Assembly: GCA_024279045.1 (NCBI GenBank)
Contig: JAJRRZ010000139.1
Span: forward strand, 1 to 20,243
Direction of reading: 5' to 3'
Source of the DNA: Alphaproteobacteria bacterium
Lineage (GTDB): Bacteria > Pseudomonadota > Alphaproteobacteria > Rhizobiales > Aestuariivirgaceae
DNA length: 20,243 nt
Both the position numbers and the translations under genes were made by a program. This document shows, piece by piece, positions 8,034 to 16,534 of the stretch (its first letter is position 1; the number at the start of each line of letters is the position of its first letter). A model generated the notes under the pieces. The model had not been told where the DNA came from, made no database searches, and was given only the letters and a program-made list of their open reading frames with translations.

Positions 8034-10121
8034 ATGCCATCGACTCGGCAAGCAGCCATACACTGGCGCGATCATGGCCTGTGGCGGCGGCGGGCATGGC
8101 TGGCGGCGCTGCTCGACGTGGACATCCGCATCATGCCACCCGGAGCACGCGCCACTCCACCCATCATCTGGCTCGGCTGGGGCCGCAAGGCAAGCGGCCT
8201 GCGCGCGCAGCGGCTGGCAGCGCGCAACGGCACGGGCTTCCTGCTGCTGGAGGACGGCTTCCTGCGCTCCTTCAACCTGGGCGTTGCCGGCGCGCCACCG
8301 CTTTCCGTCATCACCGACAGTACCGGCATCTATTACGACGCCACTGCCCCATCTGATCTGGAAAACACGCTCAACACCGCCAGGTTCTCCGATGAAGAGC
8401 TGGCCACGGCGCGCAAGGTGCTGGAGGTGCTGCGGAAAGAAGGCTTGAGCAAATACAACACCGGCCTGCCGGTGCCGCCGGATGCCTTTCCCGCTGATGA
8501 AGAGCGCGTGCTGGTAGTGGATCAGACCGCGGGCGACATGTCGATCCGCCTCGGCCTAGCCGATGAAGGTGATTTCCCCCAAATGCTGTGGGAAGCAGCG
8601 GATGAAAACCCCGGGGCCACCATCTACATCAAGACGCACCCGGACGTGCTGGCCGGCAAGCGCCGCGGCTGCCTGGCGGGGCGAGATGCCCCGCAAGACA
8701 TCAGGGATGTGAAATACATCACCGAAAACTGGCACCCGCATGACCTGCTGGCGCATTTCGACAAGGTCTATGTCGTTACCTCGCAGATGGGGCTGGATGC
8801 CCTCATCCTCGGCAAGGAAGTGCATTGCTTCGGCATGCCCTTCTACGCCGGCTGGGGGCTGACGCACGATCGCCAGCAATGCCCGCGGCGCACCACCCGG
8901 CGCACGCTGGAAGAGCTGATCGCCGCCGCCTATTTGCGCCATGCGCGCTACATCGACCCCATCACCGGCCAGCCGGCGGACTTTTTCGCCGTTGCCGAGC
9001 ATATCGCCCGCCAGAAACGCGCGCATCGCTACTGGGCCAATCTCAGGGGCGCGCCCTGGTCGGGGCGGGTCTTCGCTTTCGGCTTCACGCTCTGGAAGCA
9101 TGGCTGGGCACGCCCCTTCCTTGGCGAGGCCACGCGGGTACATTTCATCCGTTCCGTGAAGCGCGCCCGCAGGCTCGGCATCAACCCGGCGGATCGCATC
9201 GCCGTATGGGGTTTTCGTGATCCCGCCGGATTGGAAGATCTGAGCACGGAACTGGGCACCCCCATCGTGCGGGTGGAGGATGGCTTCATCCGTTCCGTCG
9301 GGCTGGGGTCGGACTTCGTGCCGCCAATGTCGCTGGTGTTCGACAGCCGCGGCATTTACTTCGACCCTTCCCGCCCCAGCGACCTGGAGCATATCTTGCA
9401 GCATGCAGATTTTTCCGAGGAAGAGCTGGCCGAGGCCCACAAGCTGCGCGAATTCATCGTCAAGCATGGGCTGACCAAATACAACCTGCCGCGCCGCCCC
9501 CTCTCCGGCGACATTGAACAGCTAGCCGCCGGGCGAAAGGTGGTGCTGGTGCCCGGCCAGGTGGAAAGCGACGCCTCCATCCTGCGCGGCGCGGGCGAGG
9601 TGCGCACCAACCTTGATCTGCTGCGCACGGCGCGGGCCGAAGAGCCGGACGCCTTCATCATCTACAAGCCGCATCCGGACGTGCTATCCGGCAACCGTGA
9701 CGGCAAGGTGCACCTGCGCGAGGCGTTGCAATATTGCGATCACGTGGAAACCAAGGCCGACGTGATCACCTGCATCGAGGCAGCGGATGCCATCCACACC
9801 ATCACCTCGCTCACCGGCTTCGACGCCCTGCTGCGCGGCAAGCGCGTAGTATGCCACGGCCAGCCCTTCTATGCCGGCTGGGGCCTGACGGAAGACCGCC
9901 TGCCCCTCCCTCGCCGCAGCCGCCACCGCACTAGGGATGAACTTGCGGCGGCAGCACTGCTGCGCTACCCTGTGTATGTCAGCAATAACAAACAGGCAGA
10001 CGCGAGATGCATTGCACTAAATCTGCACGACCAAAAGCAAGCGAAAAACACAAGAAGAAAAAAAGGGAAATACTTTAATATTGTTTTGTCCCTTTGGGAA
10101 TATGCAATGAATAACAAATAA
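8034..10121 (+). CDS. kpsC: KpsC-type dual-domain capsule beta-Kdo transferase
   Basis: This 695-residue enzyme extends the poly-Kdo linker. In characterised KpsC, two tandem glycosyltransferase modules make alternating beta-2,4 and beta-2,7 Kdo links. The duplication is visible here: EDGF at 73-76 and 415-418, K(T/P)HPDVL near 200 and 545, and FYAGWGLT.DR at 270-279 and 612-621, all offset by about 342-345 residues. Both copies keep all these motifs, so both modules look active. Length is normal. The start has AAAGG/GGTAAG upstream, overlapping the end of kpsM. The last 45 residues (from about 650) are odd: Lys/Asn-rich and AT-rich, unlike the GC-rich body, with a sharp change near base 9980. 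This suggests the native tail was replaced when the downstream region recombined. KpsS at 2603 is its functional partner. Confidence 0.93.
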   Translation: MPSTRQAAIHWRDHGLWRRRAWLAALLDVDIRIMPPGARATPPIIWLGWGRKASGLRAQRLAARNGTGFLLLEDGFLRSFNLGVAGAPPLSVITDSTGIYYDATAPSDLENTLNTARFSDEELATARKVLEVLRKEGLSKYNTGLPVPPDAFPADEERVLVVDQTAGDMSIRLGLADEGDFPQMLWEAADENPGATIYIKTHPDVLAGKRRGCLAGRDAPQDIRDVKYITENWHPHDLLAHFDKVYVVTSQMGLDALILGKEVHCFGMPFYAGWGLTHDRQQCPRRTTRRTLEELIAAAYLRHARYIDPITGQPADFFAVAEHIARQKRAHRYWANLRGAPWSGRVFAFGFTLWKHGWARPFLGEATRVHFIRSVKRARRLGINPADRIAVWGFRDPAGLEDLSTELGTPIVRVEDGFIRSVGLGSDFVPPMSLVFDSRGIYFDPSRPSDLEHILQHADFSEEELAEAHKLREFIVKHGLTKYNLPRRPLSGDIEQLAAGRKVVLVPGQVESDASILRGAGEVRTNLDLLRTARAEEPDAFIIYKPHPDVLSGNRDGKVHLREALQYCDHVETKADVITCIEAADAIHTITSLTGFDALLRGKRVVCHGQPFYAGWGLTEDRLPLPRRSRHRTRDELAAAALLRYPVYVSNNKQADARCIALNLHDQKQAKNTRRKKGKYFNIVLSLWEYAMNNK

Positions 10122-11480
10122 CGTCATGGAGGGAAAAATACATGATAAACGATTTGTACAAAAAAGGTGAATATGGAAAAGTATTGGAAGACGCTTCCCT
10201 TCTTTTTTCAAAAGGAATACTTTCAGAGACAGACGCCAAGATCGCCTTTCGCGCAGCCATAGAGTTGAAAGATGATGACATGCAGCGCTTGTGGCTGGAG
10301 AGGGCGCTAAGGATGCAGCCGGAAGATCCTTGGTTGCTTTATCACAAATCCAGAATGCTACTAACTTCAGAGAAGTTTCCAGAGGCAGTAAAAGTTTTGG
10401 AATTTATATTGTCAAGGCAGGAAGATAACGCAACATGCTGGGCTGCCTTGTCCCATGCGCTCCACAAGCTGGGAAAATTGGATAAAGCAATTGAATGTCT
10501 TGAGAGGGCTATAGCTATCAAGCCAGACATTTATGCGTACTATAATAGAATTGTATCTATTCTGTTTCTGTCAAACAAATTAGAAAGCGCCAGAAAATAC
10601 TGCACAATGATTCCCGAAGATAAAATGACGCTAACTGTTCGCGCTCTTTGCAAAGAGTTGAATGCAAGAAAAATAAAATCCAGGGGCGAGCTTAGCTCTA
10701 TATATTATGATGATATCTACAAGGATTCCGAATCATACAAAAAGTCATCCGAAGATAGCACATATGCTCCCCTCTGGGACAGGGTTTGCAAGGAAATAAA
10801 GAGGGGGGGGTTCTCGAGCATTCTGGACCTGGGATGTGGCCCTGGCCAATTTGCAGAGCATGTTAGATTGAGGCTGCCAGAGGTTAAATATTGCGGTGTA
10901 GATTTTTCGAGAGTAGCCATTGATGCAGCGCAAAACAAGAATCCAGACTTCTTGTTTATAAAGGATTCTCTCCCCTTGAAGGATTACAGAAGGTTTCCAT
11001 TCTTTGACGTTGTTGTATGTTTGGAAGTATTGGAGCATGTTGATAATGACATTGGAATACTTTCTAGTATACCCCATGGAAAATACATAATTGCCTCAGT
11101 CCCGAATTTTGATTCTTTTGGCCATGTTAGATTCTTTATCGAAAAGAATAAAGTAATAGATAGGTATGAAAAATTTTTTGAGAATATTAATATATTATCC
11201 ATATCTTTTGGCAAAAATAATAAGATATGGATTTTTCATGGGTTTAGATCAAAGCCATAGGAAAATTCATAATGTCCTGTATATTTATAATAGATGAGCC
11301 AATAGATGGAGATGGTCGAATAAATAAAGCAATAAATGATTTGTGCATAGAAAAAAATATTGAATTTATAAATATTATGTCAATAAATAGTGATAATAAA
11401 ATCAGTGCAATGGCAGATTTTATATTACTATTGATGTTCTCTTCTATAATAGGATTTTTCAAAATAAACATGATTTTTGG
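9980..11480. other. AT-rich island with sharp borders (probable recombined segment)
   Basis: Base composition drops abruptly inside the 3' end of kpsC (near 9980) and rises again inside the glycosyltransferase gene (near 11480). Between the two points, codons favour A/T in third positions (many AAA, ATA, AAT, TTT), whereas both flanks are GC-rich. Both borders fall within coding sequence, and the reading frames remain open across them. I read this as a horizontally acquired cassette in the variable region of the capsule locus. Composition was judged by eye; the borders are accurate to perhaps 30 bp. Confidence 0.65.
10142..11260 (+). CDS. TPR-repeat protein fused to a class I SAM-dependent methyltransferase
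   Basis: This is a 372-residue cytoplasmic protein. Residues 1-170 are helical with TPR-like repeats; the clearest is about 96-128 (AALSHALHKLGKLDKAIE...). The C-terminal half is a class I methyltransferase: motif I ILDLGCGPGQ at 227-236, acidic motif II in YCGVDFS at 250-255, and FDVVVCLEVLEHV at 288-300. The substrate cannot be read from sequence. In a capsule locus, O-methylation of a sugar or modification of a chain end is possible. A strong GGAGGG ribosome-binding site sits 8 bp before the ATG. The gene lies within the AT-rich patch, 20 bp after kpsC and 11 bp before a glycosyltransferase gene. The domain call is firm; the role is open. Confidence 0.8.
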   Translation: MINDLYKKGEYGKVLEDASLLFSKGILSETDAKIAFRAAIELKDDDMQRLWLERALRMQPEDPWLLYHKSRMLLTSEKFPEAVKVLEFILSRQEDNATCWAALSHALHKLGKLDKAIECLERAIAIKPDIYAYYNRIVSILFLSNKLESARKYCTMIPEDKMTLTVRALCKELNARKIKSRGELSSIYYDDIYKDSESYKKSSEDSTYAPLWDRVCKEIKRGGFSSILDLGCGPGQFAEHVRLRLPEVKYCGVDFSRVAIDAAQNKNPDFLFIKDSLPLKDYRRFPFFDVVVCLEVLEHVDNDIGILSSIPHGKYIIASVPNFDSFGHVRFFIEKNKVIDRYEKFFENINILSISFGKNNKIWIFHGFRSKP

Positions 11481-12378
11481 TTATGTCAGGCGTGGTGATG
11501 GGATTTTTGGTGGGTGCCGCGCTGCGTTGCGGCTTTTGTGGAAATCCTGCAAGGCTAGGGCGGCATTGCGAGAACGTATGCGTAATGGTGATGTTGACTG
11601 CGTTTATGCTGCGGATTTGTATTGTGCTGTTGCCGCTCTTCCTGCCATCGGAGGTCGTCCGGTTATTTATGATTCGCATGAGCTGCAGTTTCATCGAAAC
11701 CGCCGCACCGGCTGGTTGAGGATTCTTCTGGAGGTAGGGCTTGAGAAGCTGGTGGCTCGGCGAGTTGATGAAATCTGGGCGGTCAACAAGCCGTTGGCGC
11801 GTATAATTACCGATCTTCACGCACCAACGGCTCCCGTGAAAATCAGGCCCAACAATTTCTATCCTGCCGTAGAATTGCCGCCCCCACCGGATGATGCCCC
11901 CTTGGCAATCACTTATGTTGGCAAGGGCACCAGGGGCAGGAGGCTGGAATGGCTGGATGTCTGGCCATTGCCTTGTGAAGTGCACATGTTTCTGCTGGGG
12001 GCGCAATTGCCAGCCGGAATAGCTGGCAAGGGGTGGGAATTCGGTCCCATTGACTATCAGGAGGCGCTGGCACACGTGGCGCGTAGCCGGCGCTGTTTCA
12101 TGTGGACAGTTTCGGAATTGTCATGCCTCAGCTATCGCCTCGCGTTGCCGAACAAGTTCTTCCAGGCATTGGCCATGGGCATACCGCTGATAGCCGTAGA
12201 GGGATCTTATGTGGCTGACATTGTAAATGAATATCAAATTGGCATTGTCGTGTCAGAAGATGCGGCACGCAATCTGCAAGACATTGTTGAAATGCTGGAT
12301 GGTTTGTCATATAGGCAACTGTCGGCTAACGTCAGGCACCTTTCCAGGCAGGTCTCTTACGGTGAAATAAAACTTTAG
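11272..12378 (+). CDS. GT4-like glycosyltransferase, mosaic gene
   Basis: A 368-residue GT-B glycosyltransferase, probably adding a sugar to the capsule repeat on the cytoplasmic side. An N-terminal Rossmann-like strand and IDGDGRINKAI (11-21) resemble the DPRINREA start of GT4 enzymes. YDSHEL is at 133-138, and the nucleotide-sugar loop LPNKFFQALAMGIPLIAV is at 292-309. The loop has Gln298 where most relatives have Glu (PNKLFEY), which may alter activity or simply be a subfamily trait. The first ~68 codons are AT-rich and the rest GC-rich, with the break near 11475, so the gene looks like an in-frame recombinant. The TAGGA before the ATG supports the start. wbpA follows 16 bp downstream. Donor and linkage cannot be told. 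Confidence 0.75.
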   Translation: MSCIFIIDEPIDGDGRINKAINDLCIEKNIEFINIMSINSDNKISAMADFILLLMFSSIIGFFKINMIFGYVRRGDGIFGGCRAALRLLWKSCKARAALRERMRNGDVDCVYAADLYCAVAALPAIGGRPVIYDSHELQFHRNRRTGWLRILLEVGLEKLVARRVDEIWAVNKPLARIITDLHAPTAPVKIRPNNFYPAVELPPPPDDAPLAITYVGKGTRGRRLEWLDVWPLPCEVHMFLLGAQLPAGIAGKGWEFGPIDYQEALAHVARSRRCFMWTVSELSCLSYRLALPNKFFQALAMGIPLIAVEGSYVADIVNEYQIGIVVSEDAARNLQDIVEMLDGLSYRQLSANVRHLSRQVSYGEIKL

Positions 12379-12394
12379 GCAGTCGGGGAAAAGG

Positions 12395-13693
12395 ATGGAT
12401 TTTGTTAATAAGCTGGGTGCTGGGGAATCGGTTGTTGGCATCATTGGCTTGGGTTATGTGGGGCAGCCATTGATGTTGGCCTTTGCGGATGTCGGCCTGA
12501 GAGTGCTGGGCTTCGACATCAATTCACAAATCGTCGATTCTCTCAATAATGGGCGCTCCCCCATCCGGCATATTGAAGACGACGCAATAGCCGGAATCCG
12601 CCGGGATGGCTTATTCGAGGCAACGACAGACTTCTCCCGAACGGCTGAAGCGGATGCTCTGATAATTTGCGTGCCCACACCTCTTGATCGGTATCGTGAG
12701 CCGGATTTGTCCTTCATTCGCAACACGCTGGAAGCCATTGCGCCTCATTTGCGTGCCGGCCAGCTCCTGTCGCTTGAGAGCACGACCTATCCCGGCACCA
12801 CCAGGGAGGTGGTACTGCCGTTCGTGGAGCGTGCCGGGCTGCGTGTGGGTGAGGATTTCTTTGTCGTCTATTCGCCGGAACGTGAAGACCCCGGCAATCC
12901 GGACTTTACCACCCGCACCATTCCGAAGATCTGTGGCGGCGTTACACCTGCCTGCCTGCGGGCCGGCGCGGCGCTGTATGGCCGGATCATTGACGAGGTG
13001 GTGCAGGTAAGCAGCCCCGAAGTGGCGGAAATGGCCAAGCTTCTGGAAAACATTCATCGAGCGGTAAATATCGGGCTGGTGAACGAGATGAAGATCGTTG
13101 CCGACAAGATGGGGCTGGACATCTTCGAGGTGATCAATGCCGCGGCCACCAAGCCTTTCGGCTTCGTTCCATATTATCCCGGCCCGGGCATTGGCGGGCA
13201 CTGCATTCCCATCGACCCGTTCTATCTGACCTGGAAAGCGCGGGAATACGATGTGCATACGCGCTTCATCGAACTGGCGGGGGAAATCAATACCAACATG
13301 CCGCGTTATGTGGTCTCCAAGATCATGGAGGCGCTGAACAGGCAGGGCAAGCCGATGAAGGGCAGCCGCATCATGGTGTTGGGCGTTGCTTACAAGAAGA
13401 ATGTGGACGACATGCGTGAATCGCCCTCCCTGACGATCATGAAGCTGGTGCGGGAAGCAGGAGCCGAACTGTTCTACAGCGACCCGTATATACCTGAGTT
13501 GCCCAAAACGCGGCACTACGATTTTGATTTGCGCAGCACTCCTGTTACGCCTGAAACCCTTGCCGAGAGCGATTGTGTCGTGCTGGCCACCGATCATGAT
13601 GCCTTTGATTATGATCTGATCGAACAGCATGCGCCGCTGATAGTGGACACGCGCGGCAGGTGGCCGGCATCGGAAAAAGTGGTAAAGGCCTGA
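12395..13693 (+). CDS. wbpA: UDP-N-acetyl-D-glucosamine 6-dehydrogenase
   Basis: This 432-residue NAD-dependent enzyme would oxidise UDP-GlcNAc at C6 to UDP-GlcNAcA, the first step towards UDP-ManNAc3NAcA. The Rossmann motif GIIGLGYVG is at 15-23. The catalytic cysteine is Cys270 in GPGIGGHCIPIDPF. The conserved lysine and asparagine lie in KLLENIHRAVNIGLVNE near 215-231. The STTYPGTT and YSPEREDPGN stretches are typical of the WbpA/WbpO type rather than UDP-glucose dehydrogenase. A GGGGAAAAGG ribosome-binding site directly precedes the ATG. It heads the wbpA-wbpB-wbpD-wbpE run and overlaps wbpB by one base. The product assignment is supported strongly by those neighbours; another UDP-HexNAc 6-dehydrogenase specificity is the only real alternative. 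Confidence 0.92.
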   Translation: MDFVNKLGAGESVVGIIGLGYVGQPLMLAFADVGLRVLGFDINSQIVDSLNNGRSPIRHIEDDAIAGIRRDGLFEATTDFSRTAEADALIICVPTPLDRYREPDLSFIRNTLEAIAPHLRAGQLLSLESTTYPGTTREVVLPFVERAGLRVGEDFFVVYSPEREDPGNPDFTTRTIPKICGGVTPACLRAGAALYGRIIDEVVQVSSPEVAEMAKLLENIHRAVNIGLVNEMKIVADKMGLDIFEVINAAATKPFGFVPYYPGPGIGGHCIPIDPFYLTWKAREYDVHTRFIELAGEINTNMPRYVVSKIMEALNRQGKPMKGSRIMVLGVAYKKNVDDMRESPSLTIMKLVREAGAELFYSDPYIPELPKTRHYDFDLRSTPVTPETLAESDCVVLATDHDAFDYDLIEQHAPLIVDTRGRWPASEKVVKA

Positions 13694-14751
13694 TGATGCA
13701 TGATGTCATACACAACAGAAAAGTCCGTTTTGCGCTGGTTGGTTGCGGCCATATCGCGCGACATCACTTCTCCGCTCTCGAAGCGCTGAGCGATGATGCC
13801 GAGCTTGTGGCGGTATGTGATGTGAACGAGGAAACGCTGCGCAAGGCGCAGGAGCGTTCTGGCGCCAAGGGGTATGGCGATCTGACCGGCCTTCTGGACG
13901 GTGAAAATGTCGATATAGCCGTGCTGGCCACTCCCAGCGGCGTGCGGGCCGCACAGGCGGCGGAAATTGCGGGAGCGGGCGTGCATGTGATGATGGAAAA
14001 GCCCATGGCCACCCGTTGGCGCGATGGCCTGGAGATGCTGCGGGTTTGTGATGATGCAGGCGTGCGTCTGTTCGTGGTCAAGCAATTTCGCTATACGCCG
14101 TCGGTGCAGTTGTTGCACAAGGCCTTGCACGAGGGCCGCTTTGGGCGCATTCACATGGTCAACATCAACATGTTCTGGACGCGCCCGCAGGATTACTATG
14201 ATTCCGCGCTCTGGCGCGGCACATGGGAGTTCGATGGTGGCGCGCTGATGAATCAGGCCAGTCATTTCGTCGATCTCATGCACTGGCTGTTTGGCCCGGT
14301 GCAAAGCGTGCACGCTCACGCCGCCACGTTGGCGCGGCACATCGAGGCGGAGGACAGCATCAGCATGAGCGTGCAATGGCGGCATGGCGGCATCGGCTCG
14401 CTCAACGCCACGGTCTTGACCTATCCGAAGAATCTTGAAACCAGCATGACCGTGATAGGTGAAAAAGGCACGGCGAAACTGGCCGGCCCCGCCATGAACG
14501 AAGTGCGGCATTGGGAGTTTGCCGACGTGGTGGGGGATCCGGCTGAAGAAGCGCGCCAGGCCACGGTGGATGTGGCCGAGCTTGCGGGCTATGGCCACAG
14601 AAAGTATTACGAGAACGTCGTGCAGGTGCTGCGTGGCGAGGCGCATCCGCACACGGATGGACGCGAGGCCTTGAAAAGCCTGGAGCTGATGATTGCCGCC
14701 TATCGCTCCGCGCGCGATGGCGAGCGCGTCGGGTTGCCGCTGGAGCTGTAG
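13693..14751 (+). CDS. wbpB: UDP-GlcNAcA 3-dehydrogenase, Gfo/Idh/MocA family
   Basis: This 352-residue oxidoreductase would oxidise C3 of UDP-GlcNAcA to a 3-keto sugar, which WbpE then aminates. The nucleotide-binding motif VGCGHIARHH starts near residue 16, and the family's EKP motif with catalytic Lys is at 102-104. The C-terminal alpha/beta domain includes QFRYTPSVQLLHKAL and GGALMNQASHFVDLMHWLFG. The sequence is of general Gfo/Idh/MocA type; WbpB/WlbA function is assigned because the gene sits between wbpA and wbpD-wbpE. The ATG at 13693 overlaps the wbpA stop (TGATG), with TAAAGG just upstream; a second ATG follows at 13696. An in-frame ATG at 13660 inside wbpA is less likely. Confidence 0.85.
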   Translation: MMHDVIHNRKVRFALVGCGHIARHHFSALEALSDDAELVAVCDVNEETLRKAQERSGAKGYGDLTGLLDGENVDIAVLATPSGVRAAQAAEIAGAGVHVMMEKPMATRWRDGLEMLRVCDDAGVRLFVVKQFRYTPSVQLLHKALHEGRFGRIHMVNINMFWTRPQDYYDSALWRGTWEFDGGALMNQASHFVDLMHWLFGPVQSVHAHAATLARHIEAEDSISMSVQWRHGGIGSLNATVLTYPKNLETSMTVIGEKGTAKLAGPAMNEVRHWEFADVVGDPAEEARQATVDVAELAGYGHRKYYENVVQVLRGEAHPHTDGREALKSLELMIAAYRSARDGERVGLPLEL

Positions 14752-14775
14752 CGCCAATCAGAAGGGCAAGCATTG

Positions 14776-15342
14776 ATGTCCGTGCAAGTTCATGAAACGG
14801 CAATCATCGACGAGGGTGCCACGATCGGAGATGGCACGCGCATCTGGCATTGGGTGCATGTATGCGCAGGTGCGCGGATTGGCCGGGATTGCTCGCTTGG
14901 GCAGAATGTTTTCGTGGGCAATGATGTGGTCATCGGCAATAACGTGAAGGTGCAGAACAACGTGTCCATCTATGATGCTGTGCATCTGGAGGATGATGTA
15001 TTTTGCGGCCCTTCCATGGTCTTCACCAATGTTTACAACCCACGTTCCGCCGTGCCGCGCAAGGATGAATACCGCAAGACGCTGGTGCGCAAGGGAGCAA
15101 CGTTGGGCGCGAACTGCACTATCGTATGCGATGTAACCATTGGCGAATATGCCTTCATTGGCGCAGGCGCGGTGATCACGCGGGATGTGCCGCCGTTTGC
15201 CCTCATGGTCGGGGTGCCGGCGCGGCGTATCGGCTGGATGTGCAAATGTGGCGAACGTCTTCAGGGAACGGGGCTGGTGGCGTGCGCGCATTGCGGCGCC
15301 AGCTACGAGATTTCGAAAGATGCATGCAGGGAAACGTCGTGA
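14776..15342 (+). CDS. wbpD: UDP-2-acetamido-3-amino-2,3-dideoxyglucuronate N-acetyltransferase
   Basis: This 188-residue acetyl-CoA-dependent enzyme would acetylate the 3-amino group to give UDP-GlcNAc3NAcA. Residues about 5-155 form a left-handed beta-helix with many hexapeptide repeats (AIIDEGATIGDGTRIWHWVHV, QNVFVGNDVVIGNNVKVQNNV). NPRSAVPRKDEYRKTLVRKGATLGANCTIV, written across residues 91-120, closely follows known WbpD sequences. The C-terminus adds a small CxC...CxxC element (from about residue 155), a zinc-ribbon-like knuckle before the stop. The ATG at 14776 is preferred over a TTG one codon earlier and has GAAGGG upstream. The stop overlaps the wbpE start (TGATG). Identification is firm. 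Confidence 0.92.
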   Translation: MSVQVHETAIIDEGATIGDGTRIWHWVHVCAGARIGRDCSLGQNVFVGNDVVIGNNVKVQNNVSIYDAVHLEDDVFCGPSMVFTNVYNPRSAVPRKDEYRKTLVRKGATLGANCTIVCDVTIGEYAFIGAGAVITRDVPPFALMVGVPARRIGWMCKCGERLQGTGLVACAHCGASYEISKDACRETS

Positions 15343-16448
15343 TGCAATTCATTGATCTGAAAGCACAATATGCGGCTCTTAAGGAGAAAATTGATGCCCG
15401 CATGCAAGCGGTGCTTGACCACGGCCGCTACATCATGGGGCCGGAAGTGCGCGAGATGGAAGAAGCGCTGGAAGCCTACACCGGCGCGGCGCACTGCGTC
15501 GCGGTGTCGTCAGGCACCGAGGCGCTGCTGATCTCCCTGATGGCGCTGGGGGTCGGGCCTGGCGACGAGGTCATCACCACACCTTTCACGTTCGTTTCCA
15601 CCGCGGAAGTCATTGCTCTGGTGGGAGCCACGCCGGTATTCGTGGATATCGAGCCACAGACATGCAACATCGATGCCTCGAAAATCGAAGACGCCATTAC
15701 GGAGAAGACGCGCGCTATCATTCCCGTATCGCTATACGGCCAGCCGGCAGACATGGACGAGATAAACGCCATTGCCGAAAGGCATGGACTGGCGGTGATT
15801 GAGGACGGGGCGCAAAGTTTCGGCGCGGAATACAAGGGGCGCAAGAGCTGCAACCTGTCCACCATTGGCTGCACCAGCTTCTTTCCCTCCAAGCCGCTGG
15901 GTTGCTACGGTGATGGAGGGGCCTTGTTCACCAATGACGAGGAGCTGGCCACCCGTGCCCGGCAAATTCGGGTGCATGGACAGGACAGGCGCTATCACCA
16001 TATCCGCATTGGCGTGGGTGGACGCATGGACACCATCCAGTGCGCCGTTATCCTGGCCAAGCTGGAGCAATTCGACTGGGAGGTGGAGCAGCGCAAGGCC
16101 ATTGGCGCGCGTTACCAGGAGCTGCTTGCCGACGCGCCCGGCGTGCAGACCCTCACCGTGAAACACGATCGCACAAGTGTATGGGGGCAATACACCATTC
16201 GGGTGCAGGATCGCGACAATGTGGTGGAAAAACTCAAGGAGGCAGGCATCCCCACCGCCATCCATTACCCATGTCCTTTGCACAAGCAGCCCGCATATGC
16301 CAATATCTGCCGCCTAGGGAGCTCTCTCGCTCAGGCGGAAGCCGCCAGCAACGAGGTTCTCAGCCTGCCTATGCATCCTTACTTAGCAGAAGACGATCAG
16401 TTAAGCATTGTCCGGGAGATTGATGCAGTCGCAGCCCCTACCGAATGA
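15342..16448 (+). CDS. wbpE: UDP-2-acetamido-2-deoxy-3-keto-glucuronate aminotransferase (DegT/DnrJ/EryC1 family)
   Basis: This 368-residue PLP enzyme would transaminate the 3-keto sugar made by WbpB, giving UDP-GlcNAc3NH2A. The PLP Schiff-base lysine is Lys184 in SFFPSKPLGCYGDGGA, and the acidic residue contacting the pyridine nitrogen is Asp155 in IEDGAQSFGA. SSGTEAL (56-62) forms the phosphate-binding turn. The start at 15342 overlaps the wbpD stop and has AGGGA nine bases before it. The same frame is open 216 bases further upstream, but that part overlaps wbpD in another frame and is not protein-like. In P. aeruginosa WbpB and WbpE work as a coupled pair, and the same gene set here points to the same coupling. 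An AT-rich spacer follows. Confidence 0.92.
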   Translation: MQFIDLKAQYAALKEKIDARMQAVLDHGRYIMGPEVREMEEALEAYTGAAHCVAVSSGTEALLISLMALGVGPGDEVITTPFTFVSTAEVIALVGATPVFVDIEPQTCNIDASKIEDAITEKTRAIIPVSLYGQPADMDEINAIAERHGLAVIEDGAQSFGAEYKGRKSCNLSTIGCTSFFPSKPLGCYGDGGALFTNDEELATRARQIRVHGQDRRYHHIRIGVGGRMDTIQCAVILAKLEQFDWEVEQRKAIGARYQELLADAPGVQTLTVKHDRTSVWGQYTIRVQDRDNVVEKLKEAGIPTAIHYPCPLHKQPAYANICRLGSSLAQAEAASNEVLSLPMHPYLAEDDQLSIVREIDAVAAPTE

Positions 16449-16468
16449 TAAGGAATAAGGAGGGGGTC

Positions 16469-16534
16469 ATGATAGGCAGGATTACAAATATTCTTTGCCG
16501 AAATCTTACAAAATACACAGAAAATCTTTCTTGA
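16469..16534 (+). CDS. Orphan 21-codon ORF behind a perfect Shine-Dalgarno
   Basis: Twenty bases after the wbpE stop, an AAGGAGGGGG ribosome-binding site (16457-16466) precedes an ATG at 16469 with ideal spacing. The ORF encodes only MIGRITNILCRNLTKYTENLS before a TGA. The first few codons look like the surrounding GC-richer operon, while the rest runs into the AT-rich spacer. It may be the surviving start of a former wbp-operon gene cut by recombination, a leader peptide for the glycosyltransferase downstream, or chance. The ribosome-binding site is the strongest in this part of the locus, which argues that translation does start here. Confidence 0.4.
   Translation: MIGRITNILCRNLTKYTENLS

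Noticed and set aside
13609..14757. Minus-strand open frame opposite wbpB
   Set aside because: It lies opposite a gene with an EKP motif and operon overlaps; shadow frame.
15126..15341. N-terminal extension of wbpE
   Set aside because: The extension overlaps wbpD in another frame and its translation is not protein-like; the ATG at 15342 has its own ribosome-binding site and the family N-terminus.
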